A stretch of 64,000 bases of DNA, taken from an uncultured Clostridia bacterium (GTDB taxonomy: Bacteria > Bacillota > Clostridia > Christensenellales > Borkfalkiaceae). The notes under the pieces are model-generated. The model ran no database searches and had not been told where the DNA came from. It was given only the letters and a program-made list of their open reading frames with translations. Below, piece after piece: positions 50,583-59,724 of this stretch. The stretch lies in the NCBI GenBank assembly GCA_944368925.1, contig CALVXG010000003.1, positions 1-64,000 on the forward strand, given 5' to 3'. The position numbers and the translations under genes are program-made. The number at the start of each line of letters is the position of its first letter. Position 1 is the stretch's first letter.

Positions 50583-50611
50583 TTTACTTTATCCGTAAAA
50601 TGGAGTATAAT
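50583..50611 (+). promoter_or_regulatory. Promoter of metG
   Basis: TTTACT (50583-50588), 17 bp, TATAAT (50606-50611). Only ~35 bases of leader follow, too short for a T-box. Confidence 0.7.
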
Positions 50612-50650
50612 AATGCAAATAATTGTACGGTAATTTTTACGGAGGGAACC

Positions 50651-52621
50651 ATGGCAGAAAAGAAACCCTATTATATTACGACGGCGATCGCCTATACTTC
50701 AGGTAAGCCGCACATCGGCAACACGTATGAGATCATTCTGACGGACGCGATCGCGCGGTTCAAGCGCAACCAGGGCTACGACGTGCGCTTTCAGACGGGC
50801 ACGGACGAGCACGGCCAGAAAATCGAAGAAAAAGCGAAGGCAAACAACGTCACGCCGAAGCAGTTCGTGGACGGCGTGGCCGCGCAAATACGGCAGATCT
50901 GGGATCTGATGAACGTTTCCTACGATAAATTTATCCGCACCACCGATAAAGACCATGAATTGCAGGTGCAGAAAATTTTCAAAAAACTGTACGAACAGGG
51001 CGACATTTACAAAGGCACCTACGAGGGAATGTATTGCACGCCGTGCGAAGCGTTCTGGACGCCCTCACAGCTCAAAGACGGAAAATGCCCCGACTGCGGC
51101 AGAGAGGTCAAACCCGCAAAAGAAGAGGCCTATTTCTTCAGAATGAGCAAATACGCCGACAGGCTTTTGCAATATTACGACGAGCATCCCGAATTCATCA
51201 CGCCCGTTTCGCGCAAAAACGAAATGGTGAACAACTTCTTAAAGCCCGGACTGCAGGATCTTTGCGTTTCGCGCACCTCGTTCCGCTGGGGGATCCCCGT
51301 TGATTTCGACCCCAAACACGTCGTTTACGTTTGGCTGGACGCGCTCACCAACTACATTACGGGCCTCGGGTACGACGCGGACGGAAATTCGGACAAACTT
51401 TTCTCCAAATACTGGCCCGCAGACGTGCACGTGATCGGCAAAGACATCATCCGTTTCCATACCATCTACTGGCCGATCTTCCTGATGGCGCTGGGTCTTC
51501 CCCTGCCCAAGCAGGTATTCGGGCACCCCTGGCTTCTGATGGACGGCAGCAAAATGAGCAAATCGCGCGGGAACGTGATCTATGCGGACGAACTCGTAAA
51601 AGTGTTCGGCGTGGACGCGGTGCGCTATTTCGTTCTCAACGACATGCCTTTCGACAACGACGGCAACATTACGTGGGAGCTGATCAACGACAGGGTCAAT
51701 TCCGACCTTGCGAACAATCTCGGAAACCTCGTTTCGCGCACGGCCGCCATGACGCTCAAATACTTTGACGGCTGTCTTGCGGACAAAGGCGCGGCCGAAC
51801 CCGTGGACGAGGAGATTAAGAGCATGGCGACGGCACTGTATAAAAAAGTGGCCGCCAAGATGGACGAATTCAAGATCGCGGACGCGCTCGGGGAAATTTT
51901 CTCGTTCCTGCGCCGCTGCAACAAATACATCGACGAGACCGCGCCGTGGGTGCTCGCCAAAGACGAATCGAAAAAGGACAGGCTTTCCACCGTGTTGTAC
52001 AACCTTTCGGAAAGCATCGTGATCGCAGCGAGCCTTTTGCAGCCTTTCATGCCCGAAACGGCGCAGAAGATCGCAACGCAGTTCAACACCTCCCTGCGCC
52101 CTTACGACGCGCTGGACAAATTCGGGCTGATCCCTGAAAACAGCAAAGTGTCCCCTACCGAAACGCACCTGTTTTTGCGCAGAAATTACAAGGACGTAGA
52201 GGCACAATACGAACAAATTCACGCCCAGGCGGCGAAAGCGGAACCTGCCGCACAGGCGGCAAAACCCGCCAAAGCGCACGCGCCCGAATACCCCGCGGAG
52301 ATCACCATCGACGATTTTGCGAAAGTGAAAATGCAGATCGCCAAAGTCATTGCCTGCGAAAAGGTGGAAAAGAGCGATAAATTGCTCAAATCGACCGTAC
52401 AGATCGGCAGCGAAACGCGCACGGTCGTCAGCGGCATTGCAAAGTTCTATAAACCGGAAGAGATGGTCGGCAAAAAAGTGGTCATGATCACCAACCTCAA
52501 ACCCGCGAAGCTGCGCGGGATCGTGAGCGAAGGCATGATCCTGTGCGCGGAAAACGAAAACGGAGACCTGTGTCTGCTCGCCCCCGAGACGGACATAGAA
52601 GACGGAAGCGGCATTTTCTGA
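50651..52621 (+). CDS. metG: Methionyl-tRNA synthetase
   Basis: 656 residues from MAEKKPYYITT with GGAGGG upstream. Class I synthetase: PHIGNTYE as HIGH motif, zinc knuckle CTPCEAFW ... CPDCGRE, and KMSKSRGN. A C-terminal tRNA-binding (EMAP/OB) domain from about residue 550 (FAKVKMQIAKVIACEKVEKS) is joined by an Ala/Pro linker. The following tatD and ksgA genes give the metG-tatD-ksgA order of many Bacillota, with insertions. Confidence 0.96.
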   Translation: MAEKKPYYITTAIAYTSGKPHIGNTYEIILTDAIARFKRNQGYDVRFQTGTDEHGQKIEEKAKANNVTPKQFVDGVAAQIRQIWDLMNVSYDKFIRTTDKDHELQVQKIFKKLYEQGDIYKGTYEGMYCTPCEAFWTPSQLKDGKCPDCGREVKPAKEEAYFFRMSKYADRLLQYYDEHPEFITPVSRKNEMVNNFLKPGLQDLCVSRTSFRWGIPVDFDPKHVVYVWLDALTNYITGLGYDADGNSDKLFSKYWPADVHVIGKDIIRFHTIYWPIFLMALGLPLPKQVFGHPWLLMDGSKMSKSRGNVIYADELVKVFGVDAVRYFVLNDMPFDNDGNITWELINDRVNSDLANNLGNLVSRTAAMTLKYFDGCLADKGAAEPVDEEIKSMATALYKKVAAKMDEFKIADALGEIFSFLRRCNKYIDETAPWVLAKDESKKDRLSTVLYNLSESIVIAASLLQPFMPETAQKIATQFNTSLRPYDALDKFGLIPENSKVSPTETHLFLRRNYKDVEAQYEQIHAQAAKAEPAAQAAKPAKAHAPEYPAEITIDDFAKVKMQIAKVIACEKVEKSDKLLKSTVQIGSETRTVVSGIAKFYKPEEMVGKKVVMITNLKPAKLRGIVSEGMILCAENENGDLCLLAPETDIEDGSGIF

Positions 52622-52653
52622 GCCGTGCCGGCTGAAACACGGATCGATTCACT

Positions 52654-53235
52654 ATGGATAAACTCGGAACCAGAATTTTTACCCTGCGCAAGCAGGCGGG
52701 CCTGTCGCAGGAAGACCTCGCACACCGCACGGGCGTTTCCCGCCAGACGATCTCGAAATGGGAATCGGGAGCCATGCTCCCCGAGCTTTATAACCTGCAC
52801 GCCCTCTGCAGACTGTTTTCCGTCAGCGCAGATTACCTGCTTTTCGGGGTCGAAAAAAAGCCGATCGTCGAAGAAACGGATATACGTACCGAAAAAAACG
52901 ATGCGAAACCGAGCGAAACAATAAAACAGGAAACCGAAAATACGGCCGATTCTTCGGCCGCGCAAAGCGGAAAAAAGCGGTATAAGCGCGTTCTTTTGTC
53001 CTTTGTGGCGCTGTTTTGCGCCGTTTTCGTGTGTTTTTCCGTCATCGCCGCTTACAACGTGGCAAGCTATCTTGCCGACGGCGCGGGCGGCCCGCAGGGC
53101 GGCATATACGAAGGTTTTTTGGTCGTTCCCCTCTCCCCCGTCCTCGTCCTGGCGGTCGTCATTTTTCTCGCCGTCATGTTCACTGCGTTTACCGTTCTTA
53201 TCTTTATCGGCCTGCTAAAATCCGATAAATTTTAA
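52654..53235 (+). CDS. XRE-family regulator with two membrane helices
   Basis: 193 residues. Helix-turn-helix at 1-65 ([44 protein letters not shown]), a polar linker, then hydrophobic segments at ~112-135 and ~155-188. It resembles membrane-tethered XRE regulators and the 9388 protein, though its outer part is minimal. It lies 32 bp after metG and may share its transcript. Confidence 0.83.
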   Translation: MDKLGTRIFTLRKQAGLSQEDLAHRTGVSRQTISKWESGAMLPELYNLHALCRLFSVSADYLLFGVEKKPIVEETDIRTEKNDAKPSETIKQETENTADSSAAQSGKKRYKRVLLSFVALFCAVFVCFSVIAAYNVASYLADGAGGPQGGIYEGFLVVPLSPVLVLAVVIFLAVMFTAFTVLIFIGLLKSDKF

Positions 53236-53275
53236 AAATGTAACGTTTTGTTGACATTTTGTCAAGAAGAAACGG

Positions 53276-53304
53276 TGGACTTTTTCCGCGCCTTTGCATA
53301 CAAT
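53276..53304 (+). promoter_or_regulatory. Promoter-like element for the candidate ncRNA
   Basis: TGGACT (53276-53281), 17 bp, TACAAT (53299-53304). A TTGACA-TTT-TGTCAA palindrome lies upstream at 53251-53265. Confidence 0.5.
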
Positions 53305-53310
53305 AAAGGT

Positions 53311-53540
53311 ATGCTTTTCAGCAGAATTTCTTTACGGTAATTTTCCGGCCGCGCCCTTCCTGTCCGCGATAAGGGACAGCCTAAAACGATGGGAATGTCA
53401 TATCGCTGTCCGGGAAAAAGAAAATCCGTAACCGAAGGCGCGGTCATTGCAATACGGTTTTTCTTTTTCCCGGGGAGCCTCTTCCCTCTGTTCAGACGAC
53501 GGAAAAATTTTTAAAATTTTGGTTTTTCCCTCTTTTTTTT
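53311..53540 (+). ncRNA. Candidate structured non-coding RNA
   Basis: The region has no credible frame but strong structure. GGACAGC (53374-53380) pairs with GCTGTCC (53405-53411). Directly after is a 21-bp stem (53410-53430 with 53453-53473, 20 of 21 paired) with an inner ACCG/CGGT hairpin. A weak AT-rich terminator-like stem (53501-53507 with 53523-53529) is followed by a T-run. Promoter-like sequence lies just upstream. I match it to no family I know. It could also be an inverted-repeat relic. Confidence 0.45.
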
Positions 53541-53570
53541 GAAAATTTTTCTTTTTTTTCATAAACCTTC

Positions 53571-53599
53571 TTTACAAATTACATTTCCTGTGATAAAAT
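53571..53599 (+). promoter_or_regulatory. Promoter of the 53675 gene
   Basis: TTTACA (53571-53576), 17 bp, TAAAAT (53594-53599). Confidence 0.75.
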
Positions 53600-53674
53600 G
53601 TAACTATAACATAGCAAGTTCCGCAAGTGAATGTCTTTGCGGAAAACGATCGGTCTAAAACAAGGAGGAATATT

Positions 53675-53896
53675 ATGAAGGTTCGTTCTCATAATTCGTA
53701 TCTGTTTATGAATATTATTTTCGCAGTCGTTACCTGCGCGCTGGTGATCTGCTTTTTTACCATGCTGATCCTTGATTTCACGCGCACGTCTGCCGTCGTG
53801 TTCCTGATTATCCTGCTCGCCTGGCTCGCCGCCTTTGCGGTATGGTGCGCATCGCGTCTGGACAAGACGAACCACAAAAAGACAGAAAACAAATAA
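53675..53896 (+). CDS. Small two-helix membrane protein
   Basis: 73 residues from MKVRSHNSYLF with AAGGAGG eight bases upstream. Hydrophobic helices at ~10-32 and ~38-58, then a basic tail (SRLDKTNHKK). It is the only gene of its transcript, with a strong promoter and terminator. Function unknown. Confidence 0.75.
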   Translation: MKVRSHNSYLFMNIIFAVVTCALVICFFTMLILDFTRTSAVVFLIILLAWLAAFAVWCASRLDKTNHKKTENK

Positions 53897-53907
53897 TCCG
53901 GCTTTTT

Positions 53908-53943
53908 ATGCCGCGGCGCATTTTGCGCCGCGGCATTTTTTTC
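53908..53943 (+). terminator. Terminator of the 53675 gene
   Basis: 13-bp perfect stem (53908-53920 with 53924-53936), loop TTT, followed by seven T. Confidence 0.9.
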
Positions 53944-53989
53944 TGAGTAAAAATACCTTTTACTCCGTTTAAAGGGCAGAGAGGTGAGT

Positions 53990-54538
53990 ATGATGGACAA
54001 GGGGGCAACTTTGTACCGCAGGTTTCTTGCGGGCGACGCCGTCGCTTTGGAAGAGATGGTACGCGAATACAGCGATGCGCTCGTGCGTTTTGCCTACGGG
54101 TATGTGCGCGATCTGCAGGATGCGGAAGACATCATGGCGGACACTTTTGCAGTGCTCATGATCAAGCGGAAAAAATTCCGACAGGCCGCACAATTCAAGA
54201 CATACCTGTACACGATCGCGCGGAACAAGGCGATCGACGTTCTCCGCGCACAAAAGAAACAGCTTCCCCTTTCCGAACAATGCGCGCAAAAGGAGCTTTC
54301 CGCGTTAGATGCGATGCTTCTTCGCGAAAAAGAGCGCGTTCTCGGCGAGCAGCTGCAAAAGCTGGCGCCGCAATACGCGGAAATATTGCAACTGCACTAT
54401 TTCGACGGATTTTCCGTCGGGGAAATCTGCAAGATACTTCACAAATCGGCAAAACAGGTCTACAATCTGCTTTCCCGCGCAAAACTCACCCTCAAAGAAA
54501 ATTTCTGCAAGGAAGGTATTTCGTATGAAGACATATAA
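53990..54538 (+). CDS. ECF-type sigma factor
   Basis: 182 residues. Sigma-2 region: VREYSDALVRFAYGYVRDLQ with DAEDIMADTFAVLM. Sigma-4 region near the end: LAPQYAEILQLHYFDGFSV and CKILHKSAKQVYNLLSRAK, which contacts the -35. AGAGGTG precedes two ATG codons, either of which may start; a GTG two codons earlier overlaps the site. It overlaps the next gene by 14 bp, so the 54525 product is the prime candidate anti-sigma factor. Confidence 0.9.
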   Translation: MMDKGATLYRRFLAGDAVALEEMVREYSDALVRFAYGYVRDLQDAEDIMADTFAVLMIKRKKFRQAAQFKTYLYTIARNKAIDVLRAQKKQLPLSEQCAQKELSALDAMLLREKERVLGEQLQKLAPQYAEILQLHYFDGFSVGEICKILHKSAKQVYNLLSRAKLTLKENFCKEGISYEDI

Positions 54539-56372
54539 AGAGCGTACGCAGGACATTCTCCGCCGTGCCGAAGAAAAGAGAAAACAGCGCCGCAAAATAC
54601 GCATCGCGTCGGTCGGCGCGATCTGTCTGAGCATTCTCGTTGCGGTAAACCTCGTGCTGTTTATCCCCTATTCCACGGCGCTGCCCGATGTATCCGCATA
54701 CAAGGACAGCGAATATTACGGCATTATTTGCAGGCTGAACGAGCTCACCTATACGCCGCCCCGTTACAAGAACAATTTCGACGCATGGTTTTCCGATCTC
54801 TTCTCCGGTTCGAAAGTCACCCCGGAGATAAACGATGCAGGGACTGCATCCGACTCTGAAAGCGGCTATGAAGAAGTCACTCTCAACCAGGAAGAGGGCG
54901 TGATCGAAGGAGATCTGTTCAAGCGTACCCGCACCGCTTTCTTTTATCTGAACGTCGCGGCAAGCGATTATAAACTGCAATACTATCCCATTTCGGGGCA
55001 GGACACCGTGCTGAAAGCGGAATACACGATTCAGGCGGGAGAAAACGCACGTTTTACGGGTTATGACGAGACCGCAGAGCTGTATCTGAACGATGCGGGC
55101 ACGCAAGCGACCGTCGTCGCGCCCGTCATGATGAACGGGCGGCGCTACACGGTACTGATCGGGCTGGACGTTTCCGACCCCGAAAACATAGCGGAAAGCG
55201 GCAGATCGTACGTATCGGGGCAATACCTGTCTTCGCGGTACACGGACGGCGACTTTTTGATCATGAACGAATTTTTTGTCCCGAATAACCCCGATTTTTC
55301 GGACGAATCGCAATATCTTCCGCAGGCGGGCCCCGAAGACGCCCTCGTCAGCCTGCCCGCAAGCAACATTTTCTGCCCCGAAAACGCACAGGCGGCACGA
55401 TACACCGTCGTCTGCCGCGTCGACGGAGAGGATTACTCCGTCGATGCGCATTACGCGTTTCTCTCTTACACGCAGGAGATCTATGTTTCCGAAAGCAATA
55501 TCTTTCTGACCTGCAGTTACATTGACCGCTACACGGAGGACAACGCAAGTAATAGCGTCAGAAAAACGGATATCAGCTGCCTTTCCTACGGCGATACGCT
55601 CACCTACCGCGGAACCGTGACCGTAAACGGGAGCATCAAAGACCAGTATTCCATGGACGAAAAAGACGGCGTACTGCGCGTCGCCTCCACCCTGCGCGAA
55701 ACCGTAACGCCGGGCGGAAACGGAACCGTTGCCGATTTTATCGGAATCGCCCAAAATGCCGCGATCTGGTGCATCGATTTAAACGATTTTTCTATTTTGG
55801 GTTCGCTCTCCGACTTTGCGCCCGCGGGAGAAGAAATCACCGCTGCATGGTTCGAAGGCGATGCCGCATATATCTGCACGGCGGAGACTATCTCCTACAC
55901 CGACCCCGTCTATATCATCGACCTTTCCGACCCGACAAACATCAGCGTGCACACGGATACGGGCATCATCGAAGGATATTCCACCACCCTGCTCCCGTTC
56001 ACAGACGGAACGCTTTTGGGGATCGGTTACGGCGCAACGCGCGATGAACTGAAAATCGAGCTCTATGCGGAAACGGAAAAAGGCCTTACGGGCATCGATT
56101 CTTTCCTGCTCTCTCCCTGCGATTTTTCCGAAGAGTTCAAAGCCTATTTCCTGGACGCCGAGAACGGTTACGTCGGCCTGCAAGTGCATGATTACGGGAC
56201 TTCCTCCGCTGAATCCGAATATTACATTCTCCTGCAATTCGACGGCTACGGACTTGTCGGCGAGCAAAAAATTCCCCTTCCCGGAACGCCCGATCTTTGC
56301 CGCGGCTCCATCGTCGAAGGATTCCTCTACACTTTCAGCGACGAAGGGTTCGCCGTCACGAAGATAAACTGA
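54525..56372 (+). CDS. Membrane-anchored beta-propeller protein, probable anti-sigma or signal partner
   Basis: 615 residues from MKTYKERTQDILRR, GGAAGG before the ATG. A short basic cytoplasmic head (~1-27) is followed by one transmembrane helix (~28-49) and a large extracytoplasmic part. That part has the repeats of the secreted beta-propeller family (PF09826-like): VIEGDLFKRTRTAFFYLNVA, FLSYTQEIYVSESNIFLTCSY, GIAQNAAIWCIDLNDFSILG. The overlap with the sigma gene suggests the head binds it, but it lacks the zinc-binding anti-sigma motif, so that role is inferred. Confidence 0.8.
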   Translation: MKTYKERTQDILRRAEEKRKQRRKIRIASVGAICLSILVAVNLVLFIPYSTALPDVSAYKDSEYYGIICRLNELTYTPPRYKNNFDAWFSDLFSGSKVTPEINDAGTASDSESGYEEVTLNQEEGVIEGDLFKRTRTAFFYLNVAASDYKLQYYPISGQDTVLKAEYTIQAGENARFTGYDETAELYLNDAGTQATVVAPVMMNGRRYTVLIGLDVSDPENIAESGRSYVSGQYLSSRYTDGDFLIMNEFFVPNNPDFSDESQYLPQAGPEDALVSLPASNIFCPENAQAARYTVVCRVDGEDYSVDAHYAFLSYTQEIYVSESNIFLTCSYIDRYTEDNASNSVRKTDISCLSYGDTLTYRGTVTVNGSIKDQYSMDEKDGVLRVASTLRETVTPGGNGTVADFIGIAQNAAIWCIDLNDFSILGSLSDFAPAGEEITAAWFEGDAAYICTAETISYTDPVYIIDLSDPTNISVHTDTGIIEGYSTTLLPFTDGTLLGIGYGATRDELKIELYAETEKGLTGIDSFLLSPCDFSEEFKAYFLDAENGYVGLQVHDYGTSSAESEYYILLQFDGYGLVGEQKIPLPGTPDLCRGSIVEGFLYTFSDEGFAVTKIN

Positions 56373-56407
56373 CCGCGGCGAACGCGATTCCCTGCAAATT
56401 TACGGCT

Positions 56408-56444
56408 GCCGCGCGGCGCATTTTTGCGCCGCGCGGCTTTTTTC
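56408..56444 (+). terminator. Terminator of the sigma/beta-propeller operon
   Basis: 13-bp perfect stem (56408-56420 with 56425-56437), loop TTTT, followed by TTTTTTC. Confidence 0.9.
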
Positions 56445-56473
56445 TTGACGAATGCGCCAAAAAAGCGTAAAAT
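56445..56473 (+). promoter_or_regulatory. Promoter of the tatD operon
   Basis: TTGACG (56445-56450), 17 bp, TAAAAT (56468-56473), directly after the preceding terminator. Confidence 0.8.
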
Positions 56474-56529
56474 ATTGCACAAGGGCCGAAGTTTTCACGG
56501 TTTTCGGCCTTGCGACACGGAGAAAAAGC

Positions 56530-57315
56530 ATGATCATCGACACGCACGCACATCTGAATTATGCCGACCGTTACGGCGACGAAGCCGCGCTGATGCGCGA
56601 TCTGAAAGAATCGGGCATCGACAAAGTCATCGACGTCGGGTGGGATTACGATTCTTCCGCTTACGCGGCCGCACAAGCCGAGCGATACGATTTTCTTTAT
56701 TTTGCGGCGGGGTTCCACCCTTCCAACCTCGGAAAATACAAAGACGGCGACTTTGACAAGACGGCCGCCCTTCTCGCCTCGCGAAAGGGCGTGGCGGTCG
56801 GCGAGATCGGATTGGATTACCACTACGAAAACACGGACAAGCCCGCCCAAAAGCGCGCGTTTGCCGCACAGATGGAGCTCGCGTACACGCTGAAACTTCC
56901 CTTTATCGTGCACAGCCGCGACGCGGCCGCCGACACGTTGGACATTTTAAAACAAAACCGACGGTTTCTCGCATACGGAGCGGTCATGCACTGCTTTTCG
57001 GGGAGCGAAGAGACGGCGAAAGAATATTTGCGGCTGGGCCTTTACATTTCGTTTGCGGGGCCCGTCACTTTCCGAAACGCGAGGCGGGTCGACGAAGTGG
57101 CGAAGATCATTCCGTCCGACAGGATCCTTGCGGAAACCGATTCGCCGTATCTTGCGCCCGAACCCTTCCGCGGCACATTGAACACCCCGAAAAATGTGGT
57201 GAAAATTTATGAAAAATTAGCGCTCCTGCGCGGCGAGACAATGGAAACATTGTCCGATCAGATTTACAAAAACGCGCATACGTTATTCAAAAAATTAAAC
57301 GAAACAGGCAAATAA
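56530..57315 (+). CDS. tatD: TatD family metal-dependent DNase
   Basis: 262 residues from MIIDTHAHLNY. 3'-exonuclease in DNA repair and turnover. Metal-binding motifs THAHL, GEIGLDYHY, HSRDAAADTL, MHCFSGS and ETDSPYLAP are all present. It is one base from the radical SAM gene. Confidence 0.94.
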   Translation: MIIDTHAHLNYADRYGDEAALMRDLKESGIDKVIDVGWDYDSSAYAAAQAERYDFLYFAAGFHPSNLGKYKDGDFDKTAALLASRKGVAVGEIGLDYHYENTDKPAQKRAFAAQMELAYTLKLPFIVHSRDAAADTLDILKQNRRFLAYGAVMHCFSGSEETAKEYLRLGLYISFAGPVTFRNARRVDEVAKIIPSDRILAETDSPYLAPEPFRGTLNTPKNVVKIYEKLALLRGETMETLSDQIYKNAHTLFKKLNETGK

Positions 57316-57316
57316 A

Positions 57317-57928
57317 ATGGAAAAATACGAAACGTTTACTTATGAGCTGGACGGCAATTTATACATCAACCTGACCAGCAAATGCACGAACGACTGCACG
57401 TTCTGCGTGCGCAACGAACACACGAGTTATTTCGGGTATAAACTTTGGCTTTCGCGCGAACCTTCCGCCCGAGAAGTTCTCGATCAGATCCCGCAGGACA
57501 TTTCCCGCTACAAGGAGTATGTATTCTGCGGTTTCGGCGAACCGACCATGCGCCTGGAAACGCTGTGCGAGATCGGAAAAGAACTGAAAAAACGGGACGC
57601 TACCGTGCGGCTGAACACCAACGGCCAGGGCAGCATGATCGCGGGGCGGGATATTTCCGCAGATCTTGCCGAAGCCGTCGACAAGATCAACGTCAGCCTC
57701 AACGACGACAACGCCCGCGATTACGTAAAACTCTGCCGCCCCGCCTACGGGGAAGCCGCCTTTGAAGGTCTGCAGGACTTTGCGAAAAAATGCGCGGCGC
57801 GCGGCATTCAGACCTGGTTTTCCGTCGTGGACGTCATCGGCGCGGAAAAAATCGAAAAGTGCCGCGAAATCGCCCAAGCATGCGGCGTGACCTTGCGCGT
57901 GCGCCCCTACATTAAAGAAAGCGACTAA
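57317..57928 (+). CDS. TatD-linked radical SAM protein
   Basis: 203 residues. The radical SAM cluster motif is CTNDCTFCVR, a C-x3-C-x2-C pattern, followed by FGEPTM (GGE-like) and the strand RLNTNGQGS. The subfamily is defined by linkage to tatD, as here. Substrate unknown. The protein is short and lacks auxiliary cluster domains. Confidence 0.9.
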   Translation: MEKYETFTYELDGNLYINLTSKCTNDCTFCVRNEHTSYFGYKLWLSREPSAREVLDQIPQDISRYKEYVFCGFGEPTMRLETLCEIGKELKKRDATVRLNTNGQGSMIAGRDISADLAEAVDKINVSLNDDNARDYVKLCRPAYGEAAFEGLQDFAKKCAARGIQTWFSVVDVIGAEKIEKCREIAQACGVTLRVRPYIKESD

Positions 57929-58299
57929 GCCTCCCCGCAGCCAAAAAAGCGCCCCTTTCGGGTGTAAAAAGACACCCTTTAAAAGGATACGGCTTTTGCA
58001 AATATCGGTTCCATTCAACAAAGCGCGCCCGCCATTCTTTCAAGGCCGCGGATAAACCGTATGTGAAGATTGCGGCTTTTTAAAAGCGGTATTCGTTGCG
58101 GCGCGGCGGAAAAACAGCAAAAAAAGAAAAAGGATCTCAAAAACAGACGTTTTTAAAATCCTTTCTCTTTTCATTTGTTCCGTAAACTTATTTGTGCAAA
58201 CATTCTTCTGCATTGCGCAGTCATTCATTCGCTTTCAAAGTTTACAACATAAGTTTGTGCGGCAAAGCGTTGTTTATACTTTTTTCTGACAGGAAGATT
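57929..58299. other. Intergenic region before ksgA
   Basis: Contains a terminator-like hairpin (58129-58164). No gene seen. The segment immediately before ksgA holds a TTATACT -10-like sequence but no clear -35. Confidence 0.5.
58129..58164 (+). terminator. Terminator-like hairpin of the tatD operon
   Basis: AAAGGAT (58129-58135) pairs with ATCCTTT (58158-58164), with inner AAAAAC/GTTTTT. CTCTTTTC follows. Confidence 0.5.
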
Positions 58300-59136
58300 A
58301 TGGAAAATTTAAGAGAGATCCTGCTGCGTAACGGCTTTTCTTTCAAAAAGCAGTTCGGGCAAAATTTCATATCGGACACCAACCTGCTCAAATCCATCGT
58401 GTCGCTTGCGGGGATCGATAAGGACACGACGGTTCTGGAGATCGGGTGCGGGGCGGGTACCCTCACGCGCGAGCTTGCCGAAGCCGCAGGAAAAGTGGTT
58501 TCCTTCGAAATCGACAAAAAATTGCAGCCCGTGCTTGCAGAAACGCTTGCGGGCGTCGAAAACGCGGAAGTCATCTTCCGCGATTTCATGAAGGCCGATC
58601 TTGCGGAGCTGGAGCGCGAACTGGGACATTATACCGTGGTCGCCAATCTGCCCTACTATATCACGACGCCCATCGTCATGCGGTTTGTGGAAAAAGCGGA
58701 AAAGGCGGACGCCGTGATCATCATGGTGCAGGACGACGTCGCCAAGCGCTTTTGCGCGCAGGCGGGCACGCCCGAATACGGCGCGATCACTGCGGCGATC
58801 GCACGCCGCGCGTCCGCGCAGATCATCAAATACGTGCCGCGCAAAATGTTTTACCCCGTCCCGAACGTCGACAGCGCCGTGGTAAAACTCACCTTCGAAA
58901 AAGACCGCATACCCGTCAAAGACGCCGCCTGCTTTCGCGACACCGTGCGCGCGGCCTTCCTTTCGAGAAGAAAGACGCTGGAAAACAACCTCGTCAACGC
59001 CTTTCACCTTTCCAGGGAAACCGCGCAAGACGTACTCATGCGCGCGGGCATTCCCGAAAAAGCGCGCGGCGAGACGCTTTCTCCCGAAAAACTTGCAGCA
59101 CTTTCCGACCTTCTTTTCGAGCTTTCCGCCCGCTGA
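58300..59136 (+). CDS. ksgA: 16S rRNA A1518/A1519 dimethyltransferase
   Basis: 278 residues from MENLREILLRNGFSF, AGGAAG before the ATG. SAM-dependent N6,N6-dimethylation of two adenines late in 30S assembly. Motifs: KKQFGQNFISD, EIGCGAGTLTREL (SAM loop) and the catalytic VVANLPYYITTPI. The C-terminal helical domain carries FLSRRKTLENNL. Confidence 0.96.
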   Translation: MENLREILLRNGFSFKKQFGQNFISDTNLLKSIVSLAGIDKDTTVLEIGCGAGTLTRELAEAAGKVVSFEIDKKLQPVLAETLAGVENAEVIFRDFMKADLAELERELGHYTVVANLPYYITTPIVMRFVEKAEKADAVIIMVQDDVAKRFCAQAGTPEYGAITAAIARRASAQIIKYVPRKMFYPVPNVDSAVVKLTFEKDRIPVKDAACFRDTVRAAFLSRRKTLENNLVNAFHLSRETAQDVLMRAGIPEKARGETLSPEKLAALSDLLFELSAR

Positions 59137-59159
59137 TTTTAAAAAAACGAAAACGTCAA

Positions 59160-59203
59160 AAAGGCGCCCTTGCGCGGCTTTACCGCCGCATAAGGGCGCC
59201 TTT
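59160..59203. terminator. Terminator between ksgA and the flavin-binding protein gene
   Basis: 12-bp outer stem (59160-59171 with 59192-59203) and an inner GC hairpin, between converging genes. Confidence 0.7.
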
Positions 59204-59217
59204 CGGCTCTTTATGAA

Positions 59218-59709
59218 TCAAACAGTTTCCCGAACGAGACGTTTTCCCGTCCATTCCCGCACCGTTATCTTTACGACGGTCGTGATCGCCAGCGCCTTCG
59301 CGGAAAACATTTCGTCCGAAAATTTTCCCTCCGTATAGTGCGCCATCAGCACTTTCAGTCCGTGCATGCGCTCCTTTTCGTCCGTGACGATCTCCGCCGT
59401 TCCCTTGCCGCTTACGCTCTCGTAATCGGTCGTGTAGCCGCAGGGCGCCACGCCCTTGTTGAACACGCGGAACATGGTGTACGCACAAAAGCCGACGTTT
59501 GCGTTCTTCCGTAAAAGCGCAAGCTTTTTCCCCTCCACCGCACAATGAAAGTACAGCACGAGGTTTTCGCCCTGCTTTTCCGCACCGAAATTCAGCGGGA
59601 CAAGATACGGCCCGTCTTCCTCCTGCAAGGCCAAAGTCATGCTTTTACAGCGCATCAGAATCTCCGCTTTTTCTTCAAAACTTACGACTTCGCGTTCAGA
59701 TTTTCGCAT
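59218..59709 (-). CDS. Pyridoxamine 5'-phosphate oxidase-family flavin-binding protein
   Basis: 163 residues. FMN-binding split-barrel protein of the NimA/PNPOx group: MTLALQEEDGPYLVPLNFG, YFHCAVEGKKLALLRKN and SVSGKGTAEIV. Such proteins reduce nitroaromatics or bind flavin; the reaction is not known. Last gene of the nifS-nifU operon. Confidence 0.85.
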   Translation of the reverse strand: MRKSEREVVSFEEKAEILMRCKSMTLALQEEDGPYLVPLNFGAEKQGENLVLYFHCAVEGKKLALLRKNANVGFCAYTMFRVFNKGVAPCGYTTDYESVSGKGTAEIVTDEKERMHGLKVLMAHYTEGKFSDEMFSAKALAITTVVKITVREWTGKRLVRETV

Positions 59710-59724
59710 AACGTACCCGCCTTT

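Noticed and set aside
50483-50650. T-box upstream of metG
   Set aside because: The promoter leaves only ~35 bases of leader, and no T-box sequence is present.
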